A stretch of 62,805 bases of DNA from Lachnospiraceae bacterium (GCA_017552715.1 JAFZOW010000098.1:1-62805), one strand, 5' to 3'. Counted from the stretch's first letter, positions 52,774 through 62,689 are shown. Translations and numbers: made by a program. The notes: generated by a model not told the origin, from the letters alone.

Positions 52774-55215
52774 TTATGCCTGTATCGTAAAATGAATAAT
52801 CTCCTGCGTCTTTGGCGGGTATTCCCAGCTTTCCGGGAGCGATATGGTAAGGCTTGCCTCTCCGGCTTCCCCGATGGTCTTTACATAGGTGCCTCCCATA
52901 CCGCCGGCTATGTAAGCGGCCTGTGGCCCGATGATACGGATCGGTCCCTCGGCAAGGAGCGGAAGAGGCGTCTGGAAATAGGGTACCACATTACCGTATT
53001 CGTCGCAGACACGGATGCGTATACAGGACACATCATAGGTCTCCGCATCCGTGAGGTCCGTATGATCGACCCTCACATCCAGGGTCAGCTGTGTAAAGGC
53101 AGACCTGATCCGGGTACATACCACTTTGCCGTCCCGTATCGCTTCGAACTTAAAGCTTCTGGCCCGTCCGCCCCAGTTACTTACATATTTCCCGTGCAGT
53201 GCGACCACATCTTCCCACTTCATCCCGTAGAATGCCAGTGCGCGTTCCAGTTTCTTCCGGATCGCTGCCGGTACATGAGTCACTCCATACTTCGTCATAG
53301 CGTGGATCGCTGCCTTTACAAGCCTGCATTGACGCTCGCCGAAACCCTCCTCTTTCTTTAAGCTGTCTCCCGCGTAATCATCGATCAGGATCGGAGGATG
53401 CCTTAAAAAGCCATACTTCGGATCCCCGGCAGTATATTCCTTCAGCAGCTCGTCGTTCCTGTACATCCGTACACTGTCCGCATTAGTAAAGATATAGACC
53501 GGACCACGGGTCCCTCCGGGGAAATCTCCGATATCCATGGTCGACGAGATCTCCAGTACCGGTCTGCGGTCCTGCTGGGAAGAATACAGATATGCCGCGG
53601 TTTTCGGGTTGCGGAACATATCCGTCACCCCGTGATAGCATACGCGGTCACCGCTGCCGAAATCCTTATGGGTGTTATAATCGAACATACACCAGCCGAA
53701 GCTTCCCGCAATGTCCTTTTCCCCCCGCACGGCGTTCAGCACAGCAGCGTGCCGCAGGGCATGCTCCAGACGATGCTGTTCACAGTCATAGCTTTTGGTC
53801 GGGAACATGTGGCCCGCATATTCAGTGATCAGATAAGGTTTGGAACTATCCGTTGTGATATCGGCCTTTTTATCGCAGCCGGGATTCGTTCCGTCATGGG
53901 AAAAATCATTATAGGTATACACGTCCTCCAGCAGATGACTCTTTTTCAGGAAACGCACACCACCGGTCGGGCGCTCCGTATCCAGCTCATGAGCAAGGGC
54001 ATTCGTCCTCTCATACAGGGCATCATCGTCACCGGATTCGTTAATGCGCACCCCCCAGAGGATGACCGAGGGATGATTACGATACTGCAGGATCATCTCC
54101 TCCGTGTTTCTTATCACCTGCTCCTTCCATTCCGCATCCCCGACATACTGCCATCCGGGGATCTCGGTAAATACCAGCAGTCCCAGCTCATCACAGCGGC
54201 GGACAAAATGCTGTGACTGAGGGTAATGTGAAGTGCGTACGGCATTCACTCCCAGCTCCAGACGCAGGATCTCCGCATCCAGACGCTGCATGGACGCCGG
54301 CATCGCATAACCCGTATAGGCATAGCTCTGATGCCGGTTCAGCCCGCGGATCCTGAGTTTGCGGCCGTTCAGATAATACCCGTCTTCACGGAACTCGGAA
54401 CGCCGGAATCCGAAACAGTCTTCCGCCACATCCAGTTCCGTTCCGTTTTTCATCAGGCGTAATGTAACATCATATAAGAACGGAGAGCACACATCCCACA
54501 GCCGGGCTTCTTCAAGCTCTGCCTCCAACTCCGGCGCATACGGCATCGTCTGTTCCGTAAGCTTCACGCCGCTGTTGTGTTCACGTATCTCCAGCTTTAC
54601 GGAAAGATCTTCCGCCGGGCTGTCCCCCGTATCCAGGCTCATCCCGATACCTAATACCCCGCGGAAACGGAAGTCCTTAAGTTTCCGGGGATGTACCCCT
54701 TTCTTCGGAGCCTCCGGCTTAAGATGCAGGTCCCGGATACGGATCTTCTCCTTCAGCTCCAGATAAACCTCGCGATAGATGCCGCCGTAGGTCATATAGT
54801 CGATCACATTTCCGAAGGGAGGGATGTTCTGCGATTCCCTGCTGTCTACACTTACCACCAGCACATTATCCTCACCGTAACGCAGCGCCTCCGTGAGCTC
54901 CACGCTGAAAGCGGTGTAGCCGGAATGGTGCTCCGCCAGTTCTTCGCCGTTCAGATATACGTACGCACTGTGGGCCACAGCCATAAAGGTAAGGAATACC
55001 CTTTTCCCTTCCCACTCCTTTTCCGCCCTGATGATACGGCGGTATCCGCTCACCATCTGGTAGAGCGATTCATCAAAATAATGAAGAGGAGTCTCTTTTA
55101 CTGTATGCGGGATGCGTACCATGGTATGATCGCCATGGTATTCTTTCCTATGCAGATCTTCCGTATATGTTTCGCTGAACTGCCAGTCGTCGTTCAGCCA
55201 GAATCTTTTTTGCAT
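52774..55215 (-). CDS. GH2 glycoside hydrolase (probable beta-galactosidase)
   Basis: An 813-residue enzyme with no signal peptide. Order: sugar-binding sandwich (about 1-180), immunoglobulin-like domain, barrel (about 285-560) with acid/base E393 in VRINESGD, nucleophile E465 in LITEYAGH, NRHQSYAYTG and RTSHYPQSQHFVRRCDELG; then a C-terminal domain with NADSVRMYRNDELL. The last gene of the galactan operon, 64 bases after GH53. Cleavage of imported galacto-oligosaccharides is inferred from context; other beta-glycosidase specificities are possible. Confidence 0.88.
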   Translation of the reverse strand: MQKRFWLNDDWQFSETYTEDLHRKEYHGDHTMVRIPHTVKETPLHYFDESLYQMVSGYRRIIRAEKEWEGKRVFLTFMAVAHSAYVYLNGEELAEHHSGYTAFSVELTEALRYGEDNVLVVSVDSRESQNIPPFGNVIDYMTYGGIYREVYLELKEKIRIRDLHLKPEAPKKGVHPRKLKDFRFRGVLGIGMSLDTGDSPAEDLSVKLEIREHNSGVKLTEQTMPYAPELEAELEEARLWDVCSPFLYDVTLRLMKNGTELDVAEDCFGFRRSEFREDGYYLNGRKLRIRGLNRHQSYAYTGYAMPASMQRLDAEILRLELGVNAVRTSHYPQSQHFVRRCDELGLLVFTEIPGWQYVGDAEWKEQVIRNTEEMILQYRNHPSVILWGVRINESGDDDALYERTNALAHELDTERPTGGVRFLKKSHLLEDVYTYNDFSHDGTNPGCDKKADITTDSSKPYLITEYAGHMFPTKSYDCEQHRLEHALRHAAVLNAVRGEKDIAGSFGWCMFDYNTHKDFGSGDRVCYHGVTDMFRNPKTAAYLYSSQQDRRPVLEISSTMDIGDFPGGTRGPVYIFTNADSVRMYRNDELLKEYTAGDPKYGFLRHPPILIDDYAGDSLKKEEGFGERQCRLVKAAIHAMTKYGVTHVPAAIRKKLERALAFYGMKWEDVVALHGKYVSNWGGRARSFKFEAIRDGKVVCTRIRSAFTQLTLDVRVDHTDLTDAETYDVSCIRIRVCDEYGNVVPYFQTPLPLLAEGPIRIIGPQAAYIAGGMGGTYVKTIGEAGEASLTISLPESWEYPPKTQEIIHFTIQA

Positions 55216-55279
55216 GGTAGCTCTTATCTCCCGTCGTTTCTTCTATGTAAGCCGCTCATCACGGATCCGCTCACGCGTA

Positions 55280-57331
55280 TCACTTGAACAGCTCCACATC
55301 ATCAATGGTACCCCAGCCCTTGGCTGCTCCCTGCACGGAAATGCCGATGGTCACTTCGTCCCCGGCCTTTAACGGGATCCCTTCCAGACTCAGCTGTTTC
55401 CAGCTTCTCCATCCGTCCAGCATCACCGGCTCCGACGCATAATATGCATCGCCGACTTTCGCAAAGAGGACCACTTTATGATCCGCACCCATATCACCGC
55501 CCTGTACACCGGCTGCAGCCGAATAAGTTCCTTCCGCTGCTACCGTTACGGTCTGAAATACATCAAAATCGATGGCCTCCGTCGAATAAAAGTGAAAAGC
55601 ATATTCATCGGAAAGTGCATCCGCCGCCTTTTTCTGGATATCCGTCGTGTTCCCGGCTCCGCGGTCTTCTACCTGCCATACGCTGTGATCCGCCTCATCA
55701 AAGCCGGGATCCTTCAGATAATTCACGTTCATCACTTTGATCTGGGCCGTGACTTCCGCTCCGTCTTCCGCCGTTCCCTGCACTTCATACAGGGCTCCGG
55801 TATTCACATCGACCGCCGCCAGCTCCTCCGCGTCCCATTCCACCTGCATCGTTCCTTCGACCGAAGGATCGTTATAGTATACTTTGATCTCTTCCGGCAG
55901 CAGTATCTCTTCCCCTATGCCGCTTTCCATATACACTTCTTCATAGGCCAGCGTCTGCAGCGGCGCCGAAGTGCCGTGATACAGCCACCTGAACACATTG
56001 ACCGACGGCAGGGCTTTACCGGAATCATCGAACATAGCCTGATTATCCCAGGAAGAGCCGCCGAAATACTTACCTGCATCCTGCGGATCGTATTTTGTTG
56101 CATAGGAGCTCGCCCAGCCGGATCCGTGGGCCTCCCATATGGGCTTGTTACTCTCAAAGTCACTGCCCACCGGCACCCAGGCCGGCTCCCAATAGAACAC
56201 ACCAAGGGCTCCCGCCTCATTTGCGTAAGCACAGACATCCCGGACCATTTTGGCCTGCCCCTGGGGATCTGCCGGATAAGCGGTCAGGGCTTCCTCTGCG
56301 GCTACACTGTTCGCAAAGCCGTCTCCGTCCCCGTCGGTCGAAAGATAGGAGGTCTCCAGCACACAGGTATCCACCCCATACTGTGCATGGATGCTCTTCA
56401 GCACATCCCGCATGTTTTCCAGGGTGCCGTGCCAGTACGGATAATAAGATATACCGAACACATCATAATCCACCGAGTGCTCCTTAAGCTGCCCGGCTTT
56501 TTTAAGCATTCCCGCCGCGTCATCCACCTGGGTATAATGGATCGCGATACGGATCTCCTCATCATGCTTCGCGGAAAACGCACGGATGGCACGGGAAGCC
56601 GCCGACAATAAAGACATCTTATCTTCATCGACATACACACCGCACATACCGCTATTGATCTCGTTACCGGTCTGGACCATGCCGATACGGGCCCCGGCCG
56701 CATAGATGGTTTCCAGGCTTTGCGCGGTAAACTCTTCGATCAGTGCCGCCTTTTCCTCCGGATCCTTTCTTGCCCATTCCGTCGGTGCGTACTGCTTATT
56801 CGGATCGGCCCAGAAATCGCTGTAGTGAAAATCCACCAGGAGCCGCATACCGTGTTCCGCGGCACGCTTTCCGATCTGCGCGGCCTTTTCCGTATCGCAG
56901 TTTCCTCCGCCATAGCCGTTTCCGTCGGCATCATAGGGATGATTCCAGATACGCACACGGACATAGTTTACTCCGGCATCCGCCAGGATCTCGAAGATAT
57001 CCCGTTCGCTGCCGTTTTCATCGTAATACTTCACACCGCTTTCTTCTTCCACGATCACGGAGGAGATATCCACGCCGCGGACAAAATCCTCCGAAAGCCC
57101 TTCGATCGGCTCCACGAAAACAGCTGCTTCTTCTTTTCCTTCCGGAAGCGCCGCCTGATAGGTGCCCCATATTTCCGTATACGGTGCCTTGCCGCTGCCC
57201 GCTTCCGCCGCGGCCGCAGGGACCTGCTCCGATACCGATGCAGGCCCGTTCTCTGATGCTTTACCGCAGGCGGTCGCAAGGATCAGCAGGCATAATGCCG
57301 GTACTTTGATATATTGGGATCGCTTTTGCAT
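55280..57331 (-). CDS. ganB: Secreted endo-beta-1,4-galactanase, GH53 with binding module
   Basis: A 683-residue lipoprotein (signal ending ATACGK). The GH53 barrel (about 80-440) begins FVRGVDISS and has YVRVRIWNHPYD, WADP, acid/base E224 in TGNEINSG and nucleophile E326 in VLETSY. After it comes an Ig-like domain (about 470-555) and a C-terminal beta-sandwich carbohydrate-binding module (about 560-683) as in CBM61 galactanases. It cuts beta-1,4-galactan side chains of pectin at the cell surface. Preceded by permease genes, as in Bacillus gan operons. Confidence 0.93.
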   Translation of the reverse strand: MQKRSQYIKVPALCLLILATACGKASENGPASVSEQVPAAAAEAGSGKAPYTEIWGTYQAALPEGKEEAAVFVEPIEGLSEDFVRGVDISSVIVEEESGVKYYDENGSERDIFEILADAGVNYVRVRIWNHPYDADGNGYGGGNCDTEKAAQIGKRAAEHGMRLLVDFHYSDFWADPNKQYAPTEWARKDPEEKAALIEEFTAQSLETIYAAGARIGMVQTGNEINSGMCGVYVDEDKMSLLSAASRAIRAFSAKHDEEIRIAIHYTQVDDAAGMLKKAGQLKEHSVDYDVFGISYYPYWHGTLENMRDVLKSIHAQYGVDTCVLETSYLSTDGDGDGFANSVAAEEALTAYPADPQGQAKMVRDVCAYANEAGALGVFYWEPAWVPVGSDFESNKPIWEAHGSGWASSYATKYDPQDAGKYFGGSSWDNQAMFDDSGKALPSVNVFRWLYHGTSAPLQTLAYEEVYMESGIGEEILLPEEIKVYYNDPSVEGTMQVEWDAEELAAVDVNTGALYEVQGTAEDGAEVTAQIKVMNVNYLKDPGFDEADHSVWQVEDRGAGNTTDIQKKAADALSDEYAFHFYSTEAIDFDVFQTVTVAAEGTYSAAAGVQGGDMGADHKVVLFAKVGDAYYASEPVMLDGWRSWKQLSLEGIPLKAGDEVTIGISVQGAAKGWGTIDDVELFK

Positions 57332-57371
57332 ATTTCTTTTCCTTTTCCCTCCGACCGGAGTTCCGTGCGGA

Positions 57372-58322
57372 TCAACCCTTCGTCGAACCGCTGGTCACAC
57401 TCTCCACATAGTACTTCTGCATGATGATGAACAGTACCGAGATCGGAACGGATATGATCAGGCCGCCCGCGCAGAATGCCGCGAAGTTATTGTGGATCAG
57501 GGTCTTGTCCAGCATGTTGTACAGACCGATCGCCACGGTCCAGTCTTTCGAGATACCGGAGTTCAGCATCAGTCTTGCAAAGACGAAATCGCTCCAGGGG
57601 GCCAGGAAGGCCGATATGATCTGATAAACGACGATAGGTTTGCAGAGCGGCATCATGATACGGAAGAAGATCTGCAGTTCATTCGCTCCTTCGATCCGCG
57701 CCGCTTCCCGCATCGAAGCGGGGATCGTATCCATAAAGCCTTTAACGATCAGGTATCCCAGTCCCGAACCGGCAGAATACACCACGACCATACCGATATG
57801 GCTGTTGGTCAGGCCGATGGACTTCATGATAAAGTACACTGCGATCATCGAGAGCACACCGGGGAACATCCCAAGTATCAGGGAGAAACTGATCATCCCC
57901 TGACGCGCGGGAAAACGCATGCAGCTGAAAGCGTAACTGACCATCAGGATAAAAGCGGTAGAGATCGCACAGCTGAAAACCGCAATGACCAGTGTGTTCC
58001 AAAACCATCTGCCATACTGCAATACCGAATCCGGTGCAAAAAAGACTCGTTTAAAATTAGCCAGGGTCCACTTCTCCGGGAAAAAGCGGGTATAACTGAT
58101 ACCGGGATTGGCACTGAACGCCGTGACCACCAGCCAGAGGATGGGGATCAGCCAGATCACGGCCAGGATTGCCAGCAGCGTATTCTTAAGAATGCTCCCG
58201 ATCAGCTCTTTCTGCTTCCTTCCCATGCCGTGTCTCTCTTCATATGTAACCTTCATCTTGTGTACGGAGGTTTTCTTAGCCTGCACGCTTGTTTCTGTAG
58301 TGGGCTGTTTTTCATCCATCAT
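57372..58322 (-). CDS. Oligosaccharide ABC permease (MalG/GanQ type)
   Basis: A 316-residue permease with six helices. A charged N-terminus and EAA loop REAARIEGANELQIFFRIMMPLCKP; ends KYYVESVTSGSTKG, typical of MalG. It overlaps the MalF-type gene by 4 bases. Position matches ganQ of Bacillus. Confidence 0.94.
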   Translation of the reverse strand: MMDEKQPTTETSVQAKKTSVHKMKVTYEERHGMGRKQKELIGSILKNTLLAILAVIWLIPILWLVVTAFSANPGISYTRFFPEKWTLANFKRVFFAPDSVLQYGRWFWNTLVIAVFSCAISTAFILMVSYAFSCMRFPARQGMISFSLILGMFPGVLSMIAVYFIMKSIGLTNSHIGMVVVYSAGSGLGYLIVKGFMDTIPASMREAARIEGANELQIFFRIMMPLCKPIVVYQIISAFLAPWSDFVFARLMLNSGISKDWTVAIGLYNMLDKTLIHNNFAAFCAGGLIISVPISVLFIIMQKYYVESVTSGSTKG

Positions 58323-59800
58323 ATCTGGTAATCCTCCTCTCTGCCCCCTGCCATCAGCCTGGAATATGATACCAGTGTAAATGCCACGCAGATGATAAAT
58401 ACGATGATACCGATCACGGAAGCCATCTTGTAGTTATAATATTCATTTGTGAGCCGGAACAGCCAGGTGACCAGCAGATCCACTTCCTTCGCGTTGGAAT
58501 TTGCCAGCATCTGATCCGTTGTCGTATACACATCCTGGGTCAGCAGGTAGATAACGTTGAAGTTGTTTATATTGCGCACGAAATCGGTGATCAGTGCCGG
58601 CCCCTGTACGACCAGGATATACGGAATGGTGATCTTCCAGAAGATCTGGGACTTGCTCGCACCGTCTATACGTGCACTCTCTACCTGATCCAGCGGCGCG
58701 TTCATCAATACGCCTGTTGCGATCAGCATCTGATAGGGAATACCTACCCAGATATTGATGAGCACGATCATCACCTTGGCCCAGCCTTTACTGGTCAGGA
58801 AAGGGATATAGTTCATGTTTGCACCCAGCAGTCCGATGCTCTTGAAGAAATCGGTGATCCCCGCATTGGCGCAGAGTGTGTTGACGATACCGTCATCCCG
58901 GAAGAAATTCCGGACCAGGATCAGAGTGACGAACTGCGGTACGGCGATCGCCACCACGAACAGGGAGCGCCACATCTTCGGATACTTTACTCCCTTGGAA
59001 TTGATCAGGACCGCCAGCACGATACCTCCGATAAAGTTGGTGAACGTGGCCAGTACAGCCCAGACCAGCGTCCAGCTCAGAACTTTCCAGAAAGCATAAC
59101 CGAAGGTGATCGTCATCCCGCCATTACTGATCAGAGCTTTAAAGTTTTCGAACCCTACCCAGGTGAACAGTGCTGCCGGCGGCATATGGTTCTGGTCGTA
59201 ATTAGTAAAGGCGATCGCCACCAACACCAGGATCGGCAGGATGTTCATCACGATCACGCCGATGGTGGGAAGGGTCAGGAGCGAGAAGTGAAAGTTCTTA
59301 CCCAGCATTTCCTTCATGTCCTGACGGAAGCTGTTGACAGGCCTGCCGGCCCGGGCATCCTGCTCCACCTTATAGGCCGCCTTTATATTATGTATATAGT
59401 ACATCACAAAAACCACCAGCAGGAAAAGCGAGATCATGCTGTGGATCAGTATCAAAAAGGAATTATCGTAATCATTGGTCGTCTGCTGCATTGTGATGGG
59501 GTCAAAACTCTGCTCCATCTTCACTGTGCCCAGCGTCCCGAACTTTGACAGATAGGGCACGGAATAGATCGCAAAAATAATGAGATAAAGGATCTGCACC
59601 AAAGTGATCAGTATCCCTTTAACATATTGTTTACGGGCCACAAAGCCGCTTCCCATCACCAGCAGGGAGGCACGAGTGCCCCAGTCTCCTTCCTTTACGG
59701 AGGAAACAAAATCCGCAAAGTATTCTTTTATTCCTTTGCCGAACCCCCTCTTTTGTTTTTTTCTTCCGCTCTCTTCTTTCTTCTTTATCCAATTTGCCAT
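58319..59800 (-). CDS. Oligosaccharide ABC permease (MalF/GanP type)
   Basis: A 493-residue permease, longer than LplB-type proteins because of an extra N-terminal membrane part and an outside loop, as in MalF and GanP. EAA loop LDQVESARIDGASKSQIFWKITIPYI. The start was placed at 59800 (ATG); a GTG at 59806 is possible. The ribosome binding site is weak (GGGGTG). It lies 25 bases after the terminator-like stem at 59826-59869. Confidence 0.92.
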   Translation of the reverse strand: MANWIKKKEESGRKKQKRGFGKGIKEYFADFVSSVKEGDWGTRASLLVMGSGFVARKQYVKGILITLVQILYLIIFAIYSVPYLSKFGTLGTVKMEQSFDPITMQQTTNDYDNSFLILIHSMISLFLLVVFVMYYIHNIKAAYKVEQDARAGRPVNSFRQDMKEMLGKNFHFSLLTLPTIGVIVMNILPILVLVAIAFTNYDQNHMPPAALFTWVGFENFKALISNGGMTITFGYAFWKVLSWTLVWAVLATFTNFIGGIVLAVLINSKGVKYPKMWRSLFVVAIAVPQFVTLILVRNFFRDDGIVNTLCANAGITDFFKSIGLLGANMNYIPFLTSKGWAKVMIVLINIWVGIPYQMLIATGVLMNAPLDQVESARIDGASKSQIFWKITIPYILVVQGPALITDFVRNINNFNVIYLLTQDVYTTTDQMLANSNAKEVDLLVTWLFRLTNEYYNYKMASVIGIIVFIICVAFTLVSYSRLMAGGREEDYQI

Positions 59801-59825
59801 AATCACACCCCAGTGTTCATACCTA

Positions 59826-59869
59826 TAAAAAACCCCATATGCCTTTCGATCCCGAAAGCATATGGGGCT
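59826..59869 (-). terminator. Strong hairpin between binding protein and permeases (attenuator)
   Basis: CCCCATATGC plus TTTCG pair with CGAAA plus GCATATGGGG (one bulged base) around GGAT, followed by TTTTTTAT. It lies inside the operon, so it probably makes more binding protein than permease. Confidence 0.88.
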
Positions 59870-59883
59870 TGCAAACAGTTCGA

Positions 59884-61239
59884 TCAGTTGGCTGCCGGTG
59901 CGTTGATACCTTCTACGGCATTATCCAGCAGGGTCTGAACATCGGTCCCGTCCGGATTACCGTTGCCCAGGATCTCGCCGAGAGATTTGGCAGGATCCCA
60001 GAAGTTTCCGCCGATACGCTGAGGCGTAGCATATTCCGCCTGAGCAGCGATGGCAGCGATGGCCGGATCGGACTTCACTGCATCGGAGGAAGCCGCTTTG
60101 ATATTTGCGGGCCCGAGTCCGCGGGCTTCAAATCTTGCCACCTGGCTCTCTTCATTGGTCAGGTACTCTGCCAGCAGCATGGACCAGCCGACAAATTCGG
60201 AGTGGGGATTCACACCGATCAGCTTGTAACCTGCGAAAGAGCTCATCTGATACTCTTTACCGCCAGCGGTGAAGGTAGGAAGCTTAGCTGCGCCGTAATC
60301 ATCACCCAGCGCCTCGGAGATGGCCGCTGCACTCCAGGTACCGTTAACGATGGCTGCATATTTACCGTCCTTCATATTGGAAACTGCGGAAGCATCATCC
60401 GCTGCCTTTACGAATACACCGCTGTTTACATATCCCAGAAGTGCATTTGCGATATCGGGGCCGACACCTTCATTCCAGTTGCACTCATTTGTCATACCAT
60501 CCGAAGACAGTCTTGCATACAGATCCGTTCCCTGTGCCGAGAAGAAACCGAAGAGGTACCAGGCATTTGCAAGCTCAAAGCCGATCTGCTTGTCCGCTGC
60601 ACCTGCCGCTTCGATCATCTTATCCAGGCTCTTGATATCGTCATCACTGAAGACGCTCTTGTTGTAGTACAGGAAATAACCGTTATCAGCGGTCATCGGA
60701 TATGCATAGACCTTGCCGTTCACGGTAGCTGCCGCAACGGATCCGGCCACGTTTTCCTTGGATACATCATAGGTATACGCGGCGGCCACCTCCTGCAGCG
60801 CGCCTGCGTTCACCAGCTCATTGATCTGGTCATCCGCAAAAGCAAAGACATCAGCCGCTGCCGTGGGATCGGCCAGCACATTATCCTTGGCCACGGATTC
60901 GGAGCAGGCTCCCAGCTGGATATCGAAGCTGACATCCGGATACTGCGCTTCAAATCCATCGATCAGTTTCTTAGTCAGATCCTGGTCTTCTTCAGATGCC
61001 CATACCGTAAGCTTCACCGTACCGGTCGTTGCCGCAATAAGGTTTCCCACAGCGGAGTCATCCGCCTTTGCCACCTCTACGACCGGCTCCGTCTCGGTCT
61101 CACCCGAGCCTTCCGTAGTTGCCGTCGTAGGCGTTTCTGTTCCCTGCGTTTCCGGAGCAGCTGCCGGCTGCCCGCCGCATCCTGCCAGGGACGCAGTCAT
61201 GATCATAGCCATGGCAAGTGCAATCGCTCTCTTTTTCAT
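59884..61239 (-). CDS. Galacto-oligosaccharide-type solute-binding lipoprotein
   Basis: A 451-residue lipoprotein (signal ending SLAGCGG, then a Thr/Glu linker). The mature part follows the maltose-binding fold: KLTVWASEEDQDLTKKLIDGFEAQYPDV, VFAFADDQINELVNAGAL, and GTWSAAAISEALGDDYG. Position before MalF/MalG-type permeases and GH53 matches GanS/CycB of Bacillus. Strong AAGGAGG upstream. Expression should be set by the promoter and LacI operator just upstream. Confidence 0.92.
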   Translation of the reverse strand: MKKRAIALAMAMIMTASLAGCGGQPAAAPETQGTETPTTATTEGSGETETEPVVEVAKADDSAVGNLIAATTGTVKLTVWASEEDQDLTKKLIDGFEAQYPDVSFDIQLGACSESVAKDNVLADPTAAADVFAFADDQINELVNAGALQEVAAAYTYDVSKENVAGSVAAATVNGKVYAYPMTADNGYFLYYNKSVFSDDDIKSLDKMIEAAGAADKQIGFELANAWYLFGFFSAQGTDLYARLSSDGMTNECNWNEGVGPDIANALLGYVNSGVFVKAADDASAVSNMKDGKYAAIVNGTWSAAAISEALGDDYGAAKLPTFTAGGKEYQMSSFAGYKLIGVNPHSEFVGWSMLLAEYLTNEESQVARFEARGLGPANIKAASSDAVKSDPAIAAIAAQAEYATPQRIGGNFWDPAKSLGEILGNGNPDGTDVQTLLDNAVEGINAPAAN

Positions 61240-61276
61240 TTTCCTTCCTCCTTTTTTAATGATAAGCATAAGATTT

Positions 61277-61294
61277 TGCGCAATCGGTTGCTCA
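61277..61294. promoter_or_regulatory. LacI-type operator of the galactan operon
   Basis: TGCGCAATCGGTTGCTCA, an imperfect palindrome centred on CG, typical of LacI-family sites. It begins 7 bases past the -10 box, so bound repressor would block initiation. The same site occurs at the lacI promoter. Confidence 0.8.
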
Positions 61295-61301
61295 TAAGCT
61301 G

Positions 61302-61330
61302 ATACTAACATTTACTAAATATTCTGTCAA
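61302..61330 (-). promoter_or_regulatory. Promoter of the galactan operon
   Basis: TTGACA, 17 bases, TAGTAT on the minus strand, followed by the operator. Confidence 0.8.
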
Positions 61331-61558
61331 ACGAAAATACCTGTTCATTTTTCACAATCTTCATTTTCGCTTTTAGACAGATTTCACATCATCTCCTTCT
61401 CCCGCTGCATTTGTCGGTGTTTATGCTCCATAATGCGAAATTGTAAATTCCGCCATTTCAGCACCACCGACCGGTATTTATACTCTGCCCTGCTCATCCA
61501 TTCTTAAATACCCGGACCAAATACCTGCTTTCCCGACAGCACACGCCGGATCCGGGGA

Positions 61559-62542
61559 TCATAATGTCGAGGCTCTGAGCATCAGTTCATACCCCAGCAT
61601 CTGTCTGCCTTTCGGTTTTTCTCCCCCGATCATGGACAGCAATGTCCTGCAGGCTGTATTCCCCAGCTCCCTCGGATCATACTCAAGAGAAGTGATCGCC
61701 GGCTGGTATTCCTCTATCAGGGCGCTGTTGTAAAAGGAAGCCACGCGCAGGTCTGCCGGTATCTGTATCCTTTCTTTCTTCAGTTTGCCCAGCACCACAT
61801 AACAGATCCGGTCATCCTCGCAGATGATACAGTCTACTTTGTTGCGCAGAACATCCTCTACGGCACGCTCGATCTCTTCCGTTTTTTTACAGTTCATATG
61901 GATCAGTGTATGCACACCTTCCATTCCTTCTTCAAAGCCCTGCCGTCTTGAACGGGTCACTACCTTGTCTTCTCCCCCGCCGATCAGCGCAGCCGATCTT
62001 ATTCCCTTCATTTTCAGAATGGAGGACAGCTCTCTGCAGGCAGTGACATGGTCATGATCCACCTGGATCACGTTTTTCTCTTCCGTGCTGCCGATGGTCA
62101 CGAAAGGAATGCCGCTCTTTTTCAATGCGCGGATCCCCGGATCCCGGATCAGGGTCTGTCCCAGGATGACCCCGTCCACCTTGTGATTGTCCAAAACTCT
62201 CAACAATCCACTGATATTATGATCATATACCGTGGTGATCAGGATATCGTAATCGGCCTCTGTTGCAGCATCGATCACGCCCTGCATACACTTCTGATAA
62301 AAAAACAGCGTGGTCATCTCCGAATCTCCCGGGACGACCCAGCCGATATTATATGTCCTGGATTGAGCCAGTCCCCTGGCGATCAGGTTCGGTTTATAGT
62401 TTTTCTCCTCGATAAGATCCAGTACCCGCCTGCGTGTCGTTTCGCTTATCCGTCCCTTTCCGGAGATGGAGCGGGATACGGTGGTCTTGGAAACGCCCAG
62501 CTCTCTGGCAATGTCATCGATTGTCACATTCTCTGTTGTCAT
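61559..62542 (-). CDS. LacI-family transcriptional regulator
   Basis: A 327-residue repressor. DNA-binding headpiece VTIDDIARELGVSKTTVSRSISG with hinge KPNLIARGLA, then a periplasmic-binding-type sensor domain (NIGWVVPGDS, DGVILGQT). Start at 62542 from GGAGG 5 bases upstream. It most likely binds the two matching operators at 61277 and 62565, controlling the galactan operon and itself, as GanR does in Bacillus. Effector unknown, probably a galacto-oligosaccharide. Confidence 0.93.
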   Translation of the reverse strand: MTTENVTIDDIARELGVSKTTVSRSISGKGRISETTRRRVLDLIEEKNYKPNLIARGLAQSRTYNIGWVVPGDSEMTTLFFYQKCMQGVIDAATEADYDILITTVYDHNISGLLRVLDNHKVDGVILGQTLIRDPGIRALKKSGIPFVTIGSTEEKNVIQVDHDHVTACRELSSILKMKGIRSAALIGGGEDKVVTRSRRQGFEEGMEGVHTLIHMNCKKTEEIERAVEDVLRNKVDCIICEDDRICYVVLGKLKKERIQIPADLRVASFYNSALIEEYQPAITSLEYDPRELGNTACRTLLSMIGGEKPKGRQMLGYELMLRASTL

Positions 62543-62564
62543 TCCATCCTCCGGGAGCGGATTC

Positions 62565-62582
62565 TGCGCAAACGGTTGCTCT
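62565..62582. promoter_or_regulatory. LacI-type operator at the lacI gene
   Basis: TGCGCAAACGGTTGCTCT matches the galactan operator at 16 of 18 bases and lies at the same distance from the -10 box, pointing to autoregulation. Confidence 0.8.
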
Positions 62583-62588
62583 AATCCA

Positions 62589-62617
62589 AATATACAAAAT
62601 GTCCTTTTCATTGTCAA
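62589..62617 (-). promoter_or_regulatory. Promoter of the lacI gene
   Basis: TTGACA, 17 bases, TATATT, followed by the operator and then GGAGG. Confidence 0.82.
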
Positions 62618-62689
62618 CAGGTTTTTGGCTACGTATTACCGGAGTGAGGTGATCGATACATGAATGTTAACTTCCAATCATTTTCACAC

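Larger units (their letters stand above)
61240..61558. other. Control region between galactan operon and lacI
   Basis: This 319-base gap holds the promoter and operator of the binding-protein gene (61277-61330). The remaining 61331-61558 is AT-rich near the promoter and carries no gene, no strong hairpin and no clear terminator for the lacI gene. Confidence 0.6.
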
